Source of the DNA: Prochlorococcus sp. AG-436-D21 | Lineage (GTDB): Bacteria > Cyanobacteriota > Cyanobacteriia > PCC-6307 > Cyanobiaceae | NCBI GenBank assembly: GCA_003212655.1 | Contig: QCPF01000009.1 | Location: forward strand, 1-52,380 | Length of the DNA: 52,380 nt | Direction of reading: 5' to 3' | Shown here: positions 44,930 to 52,380 of the stretch, in pieces | Layout: each line of letters starts with the position of its first letter | Position numbering within the stretch: the stretch's first letter is position 1 | The notes under the pieces: model-generated | Database searches by the model: none | What the model was told of the DNA's origin: nothing | What the model saw: the letters and a program-made list of their open reading frames with translations, nothing else | Translations under genes and position numbers: made by a program

Positions 44930-45670
44930 TTATTTCAAAGGTTTAATTCCTTTCCATGATACGTGGTCATTATGAAATTCAAAGGAACATGGAATAGTTA
45001 TCATACCTGCGCTTAAAGATTCTCTAAAAAGACTGCCATACAAGGGATCTGCATCATCTCCTGGAGCAAAAAAACAAGCGTCTTTTCTCGTAATACAAAG
45101 TACTAATACACTTTTACTTTCAGGAATTAATTCCTTTAATTCCATGAGGTGTTTTTGGCCTCTTTTTGTTACTGTGTCTGGGAATAGAGCTACATTTTCT
45201 TTAATCCAGGTAGTATTTTTAACCTCAATGTAAATGTTACGTTTATCAGGATTTGAAGATTTTGGAGTTAAAAAAAAGTCAATTCTGCTTTTTCTATCTT
45301 TTCCATAGGGAACTTCAGATTTAATTGTCTCTATTTCGCCTATTATTTCGTTTAGCAGATTTTTCTCAATAACCTTTCTGATTAACTTATTCGCGAACAG
45401 AGTATTAATACCTACCCAAACCTCCTCATTTTTTGCATCATAAACACATATCTGTTCCCAAGTGAAAGGTAATTTTCTTTTTGGAGAAGAAGAAACACTT
45501 ATTCTTACTTTTGCTCCATCACTCAAAAGTCCCTTCATTGGGCCTGTATTAGCACAATGAGCAGTTACTACCTCTCCAGTCTTTAATAAAATATCTGCAA
45601 GAAACCTTTTATACCTCTTGATTAAAACCCCTTCAATTAATGGATCAAATTCGATTATCCGATCATTCAT
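44930..45670 (-). CDS. sfsA: SfsA-family protein (sugar fermentation stimulation homologue)
   Basis: This is a 246-residue SfsA-family protein. [39 protein letters not shown] and [12 protein letters not shown]...[10 protein letters not shown] are typical, the last resembling the PD-(D/E)XK nuclease-like core (D..EVK). The E. coli protein binds DNA and affects maltose genes; a biochemical role is not settled. It lies upstream of amt1 on the same strand across a 180-base gap that holds the NtcA site. Confidence 0.88.
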   Translation of the reverse strand: MNDRIIEFDPLIEGVLIKRYKRFLADILLKTGEVVTAHCANTGPMKGLLSDGAKVRISVSSSPKRKLPFTWEQICVYDAKNEEVWVGINTLFANKLIRKVIEKNLLNEIIGEIETIKSEVPYGKDRKSRIDFFLTPKSSNPDKRNIYIEVKNTTWIKENVALFPDTVTKRGQKHLMELKELIPESKSVLVLCITRKDACFFAPGDDADPLYGSLFRESLSAGMITIPCSFEFHNDHVSWKGIKPLK

Positions 45671-45739
45671 AAATATGTCGTTAGTTAAAAATCAAATATA
45701 ATTGAAACTTAAACTTCTTGAAAACCTAGACAAATCCAA

Positions 45740-47323
45740 ATGGATTCATTTTTTAAAAATAATGTTTTTTCAATTTCCTTTGGTACTAGTCTAAGTAAAT
45801 TAGCTGGATGTACAAGACAAATATTCATAGCTGCTGCTTTTGGGGTTGGGGTTACATACGACGCGTTTAATTATGCCTATATAATTCCTGGTTTTTTGCT
45901 AATAATAATTGGAGGAATTAATGGTCCATTACATAATGCAGTCGTTGCTGTCTTAACTCCGCTTAACAAAAAAAATAGAGGTGTTGTTTTAACTCAAGTA
46001 AGCATAAAACTTTCAATATTATTAGTCATTTTAGCCATAATAATTTACTGGAATTCTAGTTTATTAATTGAATTATTAGCCCCCAATTTAAGTTACGAAT
46101 CCAAATCTATTGCTTCTTACCAATTACAAATACTTACACCTTGTATCCCTTTATCCGGCTTCATAGGTTTAAGCTTTGGCGCCTTAAATTCCCAAAGAAA
46201 ATTCTTTTTATCAAGCATAAGTCCAGCGATAACGAGTGTAACTACTATTTTTTTTATTTTATTTAGTTGGATTTTCAACCAAGAAAATTCATCTTCTTAC
46301 TTCTCTACTTTCACTGGATTACTAGCTTTTGCGACTTTGACTGGGACTTTTATTCAGTTTGCTGTTCAAATTTCGGAAATAAATAAAGTTGGTCTCTTGA
46401 GATTAGATTCAACCTTCAATTTATTTAAAGATGAACAGAGGAGGATTTTCAAACTAATTATTCCAGCATCTATCTCATCAGGTCTGAGTCAAATTAATGT
46501 CTTTATCGATATGTTTTTTGCTTCAAGTTTTCAAGGAGCAGCATCTGGACTAGCTTACGGGAACTTTCTTATACAAGCACCCTTAGGCATATTATCTAAC
46601 TCTTTGATTTTGCCATTACTTCCAAAATTCTCAAAATTGAGAAGTGAAAAAGACGAAAGAGGTCTCCAAAAAGAATTGTTATCTGGGATAGAGTACTGTT
46701 TCTTGACAACTATTTTTTTAACCGGATTTTTCATAACATTCAATAATCAAATCGTTCAATTAGTTTTTCAAAGAGGCTCTTTTGATTATTCAGCGACTAT
46801 AAAAGTAAAGAATATATTAATTGCTTATGCAGTTGGCATACCCTTTTATCTTTATAGAGATTTATTAGTAAGAACTTACTATTCAATAGAGAAAACAAAC
46901 TTCCCTTTTAAGTCTTCATTTGCAGGGATAATGTTTAACATTTTTTTTGATTGGTTTTTAATTGGTGCCCCAATTAAAAATTTTGGGAATCTTTCACCAT
47001 ACAATTTCGGAGTTGTAGGAATAATTTTATCTTCAGTAATAGTCAACTTTATAGTTTGTATTTTGCTTTCTTTTAATTTGCGAAACGAAAATATCCATTT
47101 GGCTAACTTGGATTTATTGAGGAAAATCAGCCTTATGTCATTATCAGCACTTATAGGGAGCACATTTTGTTTTAGTGTTCTCAAAACTACGAATAACTTC
47201 AATTCAAACCTAGGAGGATTTTTATTATTAATATTTGGATCTCTAACTTTTTTTGTAATTTATTTTTTACTTACAAAATTCTTGAAAGTAAATAAATTTA
47301 AAGTTTATAAAAAAAATATTTAG
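45740..47323 (+). CDS. murJ: Lipid II flippase MurJ/MviN
   Basis: This 527-residue MOP-superfamily membrane protein has about 13-14 hydrophobic helices. It opens with SISFGTSLSKLAGCTRQIFIAAAFGVGVTYDAFNYAY (conserved R in the first helix region) and includes PAISSGLSQINVFIDMFFAS and LVFQRGSFDYSATIKVK. It moves lipid-linked peptidoglycan precursor across the inner membrane. It overlaps the convergent DUF3181 gene by four bases at its 3' end. Confidence 0.93.
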   Translation: MDSFFKNNVFSISFGTSLSKLAGCTRQIFIAAAFGVGVTYDAFNYAYIIPGFLLIIIGGINGPLHNAVVAVLTPLNKKNRGVVLTQVSIKLSILLVILAIIIYWNSSLLIELLAPNLSYESKSIASYQLQILTPCIPLSGFIGLSFGALNSQRKFFLSSISPAITSVTTIFFILFSWIFNQENSSSYFSTFTGLLAFATLTGTFIQFAVQISEINKVGLLRLDSTFNLFKDEQRRIFKLIIPASISSGLSQINVFIDMFFASSFQGAASGLAYGNFLIQAPLGILSNSLILPLLPKFSKLRSEKDERGLQKELLSGIEYCFLTTIFLTGFFITFNNQIVQLVFQRGSFDYSATIKVKNILIAYAVGIPFYLYRDLLVRTYYSIEKTNFPFKSSFAGIMFNIFFDWFLIGAPIKNFGNLSPYNFGVVGIILSSVIVNFIVCILLSFNLRNENIHLANLDLLRKISLMSLSALIGSTFCFSVLKTTNNFNSNLGGFLLLIFGSLTFFVIYFLLTKFLKVNKFKVYKKNI

Positions 47324-47610
47324 TTTTCGAAAAAACTTTCCAAAATCTCCTCTAATTCTTGAATTTGTGAGTTAGTGATTAAATCAATCAGTGGAATACT
47401 TTTTACACCATCCCCTACTTTTACATTTATTGCCTTCAAACTTAATTTTGCAGCCCCCAATGGACCTTGATCTTTATTGCTGATACATTCAATAGCAAGA
47501 TTCCTGGCTAGGCCAGCGTCTCCAAGATACAAATTCCACTTTTCTACTTTAATAAAAACCTTTTCGGAAATAACATTTTCTAGATCACTTATACGTATCT
47601 GAGAGTCCAT
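47320..47610 (-). CDS. DUF3181-family cyanobacterial protein
   Basis: This is a 96-residue protein. The segment FIKVEKWNLYLGDAGLARNLAIECI, the middle KVGDGVKSIPLIDLITNSQ and a C-terminal acidic helix match what I recall of DUF3181, a cyanobacteria-specific family without known function. No membrane segment or signal peptide is visible. It is 14 bases behind the two-TM protein gene on the same strand. Confidence 0.75.
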   Translation of the reverse strand: MDSQIRISDLENVISEKVFIKVEKWNLYLGDAGLARNLAIECISNKDQGPLGAAKLSLKAINVKVGDGVKSIPLIDLITNSQIQELEEILESFFEN

Positions 47611-47624
47611 AAATATAAATTAAT

Positions 47625-47876
47625 TTAAATTGATTGTTTTGAAGTATCTTTAGGTTTTTTTATAATTACAAAAAGTAAATGGGAGGCCAAAAGAACTGAC
47701 CAGATAATTGCAAGATTATTAAAATAGCCGATTTCATATTTAATCTCTTTTAAAAGCCACGTGCCACTTACAATCGCAGTAAATATCATGCAGTGAATAA
47801 CAAAATTTACTATTCGAGAAAAATGTTTATAAATAGGATCTTCTAAATCACCATTTCCGTACCACTTTATAGGCAT
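47625..47876 (-). CDS. Two-TM hypothetical membrane protein (83 aa)
   Basis: This 83-residue protein has two hydrophobic helices at about 24-42 (IVNFVIHCMIFTAIVSGTW) and 53-72 (LAIIWSVLLASHLLFVII), then a basic tail KKPKDTSKQ. It begins MPIKWYGNGDLEDPIYKHF. It appears to be a conserved cyanobacterial 2TM protein, but I assign no function. The gene starts at ATG and the pair with DUF3181 looks like a small operon. Confidence 0.7.
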   Translation of the reverse strand: MPIKWYGNGDLEDPIYKHFSRIVNFVIHCMIFTAIVSGTWLLKEIKYEIGYFNNLAIIWSVLLASHLLFVIIKKPKDTSKQSI

Positions 47877-47962
47877 ATTAATAAGTAGATTGTTAATAAT
47901 AGATATTTTACCCGAAATCTAGTTGACTAAGAGACCCTGAAACAGAGATATTACATAATTAT

Positions 47963-48036
47963 GCGCCTGTAGCTCAGTGGATTAGAGCACCTGACTACGG
48001 ATCAGGGTGTCGGGAGTTCGAATCTCTCCAGGCGCG
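47963..48036 (+). tRNA. trnR: tRNA-Arg (ACG)
   Basis: This is a 74-base cloverleaf. The acceptor GCGCCTG pairs with CAGGCGC, the discriminator is G48036, and the anticodon loop ACTACGGAT reads ACG, whose A34 is normally deaminated to inosine to read CGN codons. The T arm has GTTCGAAT. A TTGACT box at 47923 could be a -35 element, with a weak AGATAT about 17 bases later. Confidence 0.96.
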
Positions 48037-48113
48037 TTTAAAATTCTGAAATATTCTTTTTATATTTTTCTAAAAAATATCGTCTATATTATGAGTATTA
48101 CTTATCAAATTCA

Positions 48114-49385
48114 ATGAATATCCTTCAAAATCTTAAAGAAAGTGATCCAGTAATATCAAATTTTATCAACTCTGAAAAAAATAGGCAGGAAACTCATCTT
48201 GAGTTAATCGCAAGCGAAAATTTCGCATCAACTGCCGTTATGCAGGCTCAAGGTTCAGTCCTTACAAATAAATATGCCGAGGGACTACCTCAAAAAAGAT
48301 ATTACGGGGGATGTGAATTTGTTGATGAAATCGAAGAATTAGCTATTCAAAGAGCGAAAAAATTATTTAATGCAAATTGGGCTAATGTTCAACCCCATAG
48401 TGGAGCACAGGCAAATGCTGCTGTTTTCCTAAGTCTACTTAAACCTGGCGACACAATCATGGGGATGGATTTGTCTCATGGTGGACACCTAACTCATGGG
48501 TCTCCAGTAAACATGAGTGGTAAGTGGTTCAATGCGGTTCACTATGGTGTAAATAAAGAAACTAGTGAATTAAATTTTGATGAAATAAGAGAGATAGCAC
48601 TTGAAACAAAACCAAAATTGATCATATGCGGATATTCTGCATATCCAAGAACAATCGATTTTGAATCATTTAGAAATATTGCTGATGAAGTTGGTGCTTT
48701 CTTAATGGCTGATATCGCACATATTGCCGGTCTTGTAGCAAGTAAACTTCACCCAAATCCAATACCTTATTGCGATGTAGTAACTACAACTACTCATAAA
48801 ACATTAAGAGGGCCTAGAGGGGGACTTATCTTATGTAAAGATGCAGAATTTGGAAAGAAATTTGATAAATCTGTTTTCCCTGGGACTCAGGGTGGCCCCC
48901 TCGAACATATAATTGCTGCTAAAGCAGTTGCATTTGGGGAAGCCTTACAGCCAGATTTCGTAAATTATTCCCAACAAGTAATAAAAAATGCAAAAGTTCT
49001 AGCTTCAACTTTAATAAATAGAGGTATTGATATCGTGAGTGGCGGTACTGATAACCATATTGTTTTACTTGATTTAAGAAGTATCAATATGACTGGTAAA
49101 ATTGCTGACTTGCTTGTAAGTGAAGTGAATATCACTGCAAATAAAAATACCGTTCCATTTGACCCTGAATCACCTTTTGTAACCAGCGGACTAAGGTTGG
49201 GAACTGCTGCTTTAACTACTAGAGGCTTTAATGACAGTGCTTTTGCTGAAGTTGGCGAAATTATTGCTGATAGATTACTTAACCCAGACGATTCACTGAT
49301 TGAAAGCCAATGTAAAGAAAGAGTATTAACCTTATGTAATCGTTTTCCTCTTTATGAAGGTAAACTTGAAGCATCAATTAAATGA
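48114..49385 (+). CDS. glyA: Serine hydroxymethyltransferase
   Basis: This 423-residue PLP enzyme interconverts serine and glycine and charges folate with one-carbon units. [12 protein letters not shown] is the start motif, [14 protein letters not shown] is conserved, and Lys229 in [14 protein letters not shown] forms the Schiff base. [12 protein letters not shown] follows. It is preceded by an ATG at 48114 and is 77 bases behind tRNA-Arg. Its stop overlaps the cinA start by four bases. Confidence 0.97.
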   Translation: MNILQNLKESDPVISNFINSEKNRQETHLELIASENFASTAVMQAQGSVLTNKYAEGLPQKRYYGGCEFVDEIEELAIQRAKKLFNANWANVQPHSGAQANAAVFLSLLKPGDTIMGMDLSHGGHLTHGSPVNMSGKWFNAVHYGVNKETSELNFDEIREIALETKPKLIICGYSAYPRTIDFESFRNIADEVGAFLMADIAHIAGLVASKLHPNPIPYCDVVTTTTHKTLRGPRGGLILCKDAEFGKKFDKSVFPGTQGGPLEHIIAAKAVAFGEALQPDFVNYSQQVIKNAKVLASTLINRGIDIVSGGTDNHIVLLDLRSINMTGKIADLLVSEVNITANKNTVPFDPESPFVTSGLRLGTAALTTRGFNDSAFAEVGEIIADRLLNPDDSLIESQCKERVLTLCNRFPLYEGKLEASIK

Positions 49386-50656
49386 GTCCTAACTCCAAGG
49401 GAGTTGAAATTCTTTCTATTGGAACAGAGCTACTCTTAGGAAATATTATAAATACAAATGCTCAATGGATTTCTGAACAGTTATCTCAATTAGGCTTAAA
49501 TCACTTTAGGCAATCAACTATAGGTGATAATTGTGATCGAATCATAAAAGTAATTCAAGAGATATCGAAAAGAAGTAATCTTCTAATTACAACGGGTGGA
49601 TTGGGACCCACCCCAGATGACTTAACTACTGAAGCAATAGCCAAATCTTTTAATGTATCCCTTTTTGAAAGACCGCACTTATGGGATGAAATTAAACAAA
49701 AACTTCCAAACTCAAAGCTCAAAGACGATTCCTCTAGCTTAAGGAAACAATGTTTCTTCCCAAAAAATGCTCAAATAATTAATAATCCTAGGGGCACTGC
49801 TCCAGGAATGATATGGGAACCAATAAAAGGATTTACTATTCTTACTTTCCCTGGAGTACCTAGTGAAATGAAAACTATGTGGGAAGAAACTGCGTATGAT
49901 TTCATTAAAACCAAATTCTCAGATAGTTATTCCTTTTTTTCAAATACTCTTAAATTTGCAGGAATTGGAGAATCTAGCGTTGCTGAAAAAATTAATGATC
50001 TATTAAATCTTAAAAACCCAACGGTTGCTCCATATGCAAACTTAGGAGAAGTTAAAATCAGAATCACCGCGCGAGCAAAGAATGATCTAGAAGCAAAAAA
50101 TATAATTAAGCCTGTAAAAGAAAAATTAAAAAAAGAATTTTCAGAGTTTATTTTTGGAGAGGATAAGGATACTTTACCAAGCGTTTTAATAAAAGAGTTA
50201 ACCAATAGGAACCAAACCATTGTTTTTGCTGAATCCTGTACAGGAGGTCTTCTATCTTCATCTCTAACATCAATATCAGGTTCATCTCAAGTTTTTCAAG
50301 GTAGCATTGTTTCCTATAGTAATGAACTAAAAAATTCATTATTAAATATTTCTGAAGAAAAGCTTACAAAATATGGAGCTGTTTCTGAAGAAGTTTGTGA
50401 GGCCATGGCAATTAATGTAAAAGAGAAATTAGGAGCGGATTGGGCAATAGCAATTAGCGGAATAGCTGGTCCTAATGGAGGCAGTCCAGATAAACCAGTT
50501 GGACTTGTCTATATCTCAATTTCAGGACCAAATAATCATCTAACTAATGTAAAAAAAATATTTAACTCAACTCGAAACAGAATTGAAATTCAAACACTAA
50601 GTGTAAATGTGTGTTTGAACAGTCTCAGATTAATCTTATTATCAAATAGTAAGTAG
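49382..50656 (+). CDS. cinA: CinA-like protein (molybdopterin-binding and NMN deamidase-type domains)
   Basis: This is a 424-residue protein. The N-terminal MoCF-biosynthesis-like domain has [19 protein letters not shown] and [18 protein letters not shown]. The C-terminal CinA domain has [21 protein letters not shown], then [12 protein letters not shown] and SGIAGPNGG, as in NMN amidohydrolases (PncC-like). The two-domain form is thought to act in pyridine nucleotide recycling. It overlaps glyA by four bases (ATGA). Confidence 0.94.
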   Translation: MSPNSKGVEILSIGTELLLGNIINTNAQWISEQLSQLGLNHFRQSTIGDNCDRIIKVIQEISKRSNLLITTGGLGPTPDDLTTEAIAKSFNVSLFERPHLWDEIKQKLPNSKLKDDSSSLRKQCFFPKNAQIINNPRGTAPGMIWEPIKGFTILTFPGVPSEMKTMWEETAYDFIKTKFSDSYSFFSNTLKFAGIGESSVAEKINDLLNLKNPTVAPYANLGEVKIRITARAKNDLEAKNIIKPVKEKLKKEFSEFIFGEDKDTLPSVLIKELTNRNQTIVFAESCTGGLLSSSLTSISGSSQVFQGSIVSYSNELKNSLLNISEEKLTKYGAVSEEVCEAMAINVKEKLGADWAIAISGIAGPNGGSPDKPVGLVYISISGPNNHLTNVKKIFNSTRNRIEIQTLSVNVCLNSLRLILLSNSK

Positions 50657-50669
50657 CTTTTTTTACAAA

Positions 50670-52079
50670 TTGAGTAAAGATACCTTATTTGATAAAGTTT
50701 GGAATTTACACAAAGTTTCCAGTCTTCCTGGTGGCTCAGATCAAATTTTTATTGGTCTTCACTTAATCCATGAAGTAACAAGTCCTCAAGCATTTGGCGC
50801 TTTAAAAGATAAAAGTTTAACAGTAAAATTCCCTAGTAGAACTGTGGCCACAGTTGATCACATTGTGCCAACAGATAATCAAAGCAGGCCTTTCAAAGAT
50901 AATCTCGCAGAGCAAATGATTGAAACACTTGAAAAGAACTGCTTACAACATAAAATAAAATTTTTTAATATTGGTAGTGGAAGTCAAGGAATAGTACATG
51001 TAGTAGCTCCAGAATTGGGGCTAACTCAACCTGGTATGACAATCGCTTGTGGAGATTCACATACTTCAACTCATGGAGCTTTTGGGTCAATTGCCTTTGG
51101 GATAGGTACAAGCCAAGTAAGAGATGTTCTTGCAACCCAAACCATAGCAATGAATAAATTAAAGGTAAGGCAAATTTGGTGCGAAAATCATTTATCTAAT
51201 GGGGTTTATGCTAAGGATTTAGTACTTCATATTATTAATAAACTCGGTGTAAAGGCTGGGGTAGGTTTTGCATATGAGTTCGCAGGGCCTGCAATCAATG
51301 AATTATCAATGGAAGAAAGAATGACTATATGCAATATGTCTATTGAAGGCGGAGCAAGATGCGGCTACATAAATCCTGATAAAAAGACCTTTAGTTACAT
51401 GAAAAATAAATTATGCGCACCAAAAAATGAAAATTGGGAAAAAGCTCTCACATGGTGGAAATCATTAAAAAGCGATGAAGACTCAATTTATGATGATGTA
51501 ATTAAAATAGATGCCTCTAAAATAGAACCAACCGTTACCTGGGGGATTACTCCAGGCCAAAGTATAGGCGTTAATCAACAAATCCCTCTTTTAGATGAAT
51601 TATCCCCAAATGATAAATTAGTTGCTGAAGAGGCTTATGAATATATGAGTTTCAAGCCAGGACAATCAATAAAAGATATTCCGGTAGAGGTTTGTTTCAT
51701 AGGAAGTTGCACAAATGGGCGAATCAGTGACTTAAGAGTTGCAGCCAAAGTATTAAAAGACAAAAAAGTATCAAAGAATGTAAAAGCATTTGTAGTTCCT
51801 GGTTCAGAAAAAGTAGCCAATGAAGCGAAACAAGAAGGTCTTGATAAGATATTTAAGGATTCTGGATTTCAATGGAGAGAACCAGGCTGCTCAATGTGTT
51901 TAGCGATGAATTCAGATAAGCTAATAGGTAATCAAATTAGTGCTAGTTCTAGTAATAGAAATTTCAAAGGTAGACAGGGATCTCCTAGCGGGAGAACACT
52001 ACTCATGAGTCCAGCAATGGTTGCTGCTGCTGCAATTAATGGCAAAGTCAGTGACGTAAGAGAATTTATTAACCAATGA
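50670..52079 (+). CDS. leuC: 3-Isopropylmalate dehydratase large subunit
   Basis: This 469-residue aconitase-family enzyme of leucine synthesis has [11 protein letters not shown], the cluster cysteines in [10 protein letters not shown] and [10 protein letters not shown], and [21 protein letters not shown]. With LeuD it isomerises 2- to 3-isopropylmalate. The start is TTG 50670, 13 bases after cinA. The stop overlaps the leuD ATG (ATGA). Confidence 0.97.
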   Translation: MSKDTLFDKVWNLHKVSSLPGGSDQIFIGLHLIHEVTSPQAFGALKDKSLTVKFPSRTVATVDHIVPTDNQSRPFKDNLAEQMIETLEKNCLQHKIKFFNIGSGSQGIVHVVAPELGLTQPGMTIACGDSHTSTHGAFGSIAFGIGTSQVRDVLATQTIAMNKLKVRQIWCENHLSNGVYAKDLVLHIINKLGVKAGVGFAYEFAGPAINELSMEERMTICNMSIEGGARCGYINPDKKTFSYMKNKLCAPKNENWEKALTWWKSLKSDEDSIYDDVIKIDASKIEPTVTWGITPGQSIGVNQQIPLLDELSPNDKLVAEEAYEYMSFKPGQSIKDIPVEVCFIGSCTNGRISDLRVAAKVLKDKKVSKNVKAFVVPGSEKVANEAKQEGLDKIFKDSGFQWREPGCSMCLAMNSDKLIGNQISASSSNRNFKGRQGSPSGRTLLMSPAMVAAAAINGKVSDVREFINQ

Positions 52080-52380
52080 AATCAGAGTTTACCCCACCAA
52101 TTGGGAAAATCACACAAATAATCGGGCAATGTATATCGTTGATTGGTAACGACATTGATACAGATCGAATAATTCCTGCGCGTTTTTTAAAGTGTGTAAA
52201 CTTTAATTCATTAGGTGAATCTGTTTTCGAAGACGATAGATCAACTTTAAAAGGACAGCATCCTTTTGATCTAGAGAAAAACAAAAATGCCACAATACTA
52301 ATTGTTAATAGCAATTTTGGATGTGGTTCCAGCAGAGAACATGCCCCTCAAGCACTTATGAGATGGGGTATAAGAGCAAT
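52076..52380 (+). CDS. leuD: 3-Isopropylmalate dehydratase small subunit (partial)
   Basis: The gene begins at ATG 52076, overlapping the leuC stop by four bases, and runs off the window. About 101 residues are visible, with [16 protein letters not shown] (substrate-binding loop region) and [20 protein letters not shown], the swivel-domain motif of LeuD. The rest of the roughly 200-residue subunit is outside the window. Confidence 0.96.
   Translation, partial: MKSEFTPPIGKITQIIGQCISLIGNDIDTDRIIPARFLKCVNFNSLGESVFEDDRSTLKGQHPFDLEKNKNATILIVNSNFGCGSSREHAPQALMRWGIRA

Noticed and set aside
1-52380. Phage, insertion sequence, CRISPR, toxin-antitoxin or defence island
   Set aside because: I found no integrase, transposase, terminal inverted repeats, spaced direct repeats or defence-gene cluster; the gene content is core cyanobacterial and the RecB-like nuclease has no defence neighbours.

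Overview
The window is a chromosomal segment of an oxygenic picocyanobacterium, almost certainly a high-light-adapted Prochlorococcus. This rests on the strongly AT-rich sequence, very short intergenic gaps, the psbEFLJ/ycf48/rubA and ndhCKJ clusters, chlD, psbK, an NtcA-type box at amt1, and a lone degenerate phycoerythrin beta subunit (cpeB) with its lyase (cpeS) but no phycobilisome genes. I see no prophage, insertion sequence, integrase, CRISPR array or rRNA. Three tRNA genes (Phe-GAA, Met-CAT, Arg-ACG) are present. The window starts inside metK and ends inside leuD.

Layout. 1-4.6 kb: metK end, an FGGY sugar kinase, tRNA-Phe with a terminator, a secreted hypothetical protein, a TVP38-type membrane protein, and the relict phycoerythrin locus with two small unknown genes. 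4.6-10.7 kb: uvrD, cca, a flavin oxidoreductase-SelD fusion, and a broken methylthioadenosine phosphorylase gene. 10.8-14.9 kb: the PSII block psbJ-L-F-E, ycf48 and rubA on the minus strand, divergent from ndhC-K-J. 14.9-20.2 kb: yvcK, an MCE/Mla-type lipid transport pair, and chlD. 20.2-32.7 kb: folK, a Nudix hydrolase, photolyase, a DegT aminotransferase, a thioredoxin-like protein, fabI, hisB, a carotenoid oxygenase, rdgB, a phosphohexomutase, a TM0106-type RecB-like nuclease, ygfZ and pyrE. 32.8-41.9 kb: tRNA-Met, a CNNM/CBS protein, a Gfo/Idh/MocA oxidoreductase, psbK, tgt, cobS, a Hik2/CSK-type histidine kinase, a DUF3155 protein, an esterase, purH and a DoxX protein. 42.0-52.4 kb: ispH, amt1 with NtcA box and terminator, sfsA, murJ, a DUF3181 protein, a two-TM protein, tRNA-Arg, glyA, cinA, leuC and leuD.

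How the genes work together. Most are core housekeeping and photosynthesis genes. PsbE/F/L/J/K are PSII subunits, Ycf48 and RubA assist photosystem assembly, NdhC/K/J belong to the photosynthetic NDH-1 complex, and ChlD starts chlorophyll synthesis. Amt1 imports ammonium and the promoter region carries an NtcA-like site. Organisation is streamlined: at least seven convergent pairs overlap at their 3' ends and about eleven genes appear to start at TTG or GTG.

The most informative oddities are the decaying mtnP gene beside psbJ, the near-perfect 13-bp inverted repeat just before psbE, two palindromes in the rubA-ndhC divergent gap, the one-chromophore-type CpeB, and a structured leader before the DUF3155 gene. 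I found no clear case for a wholly new multi-gene system.
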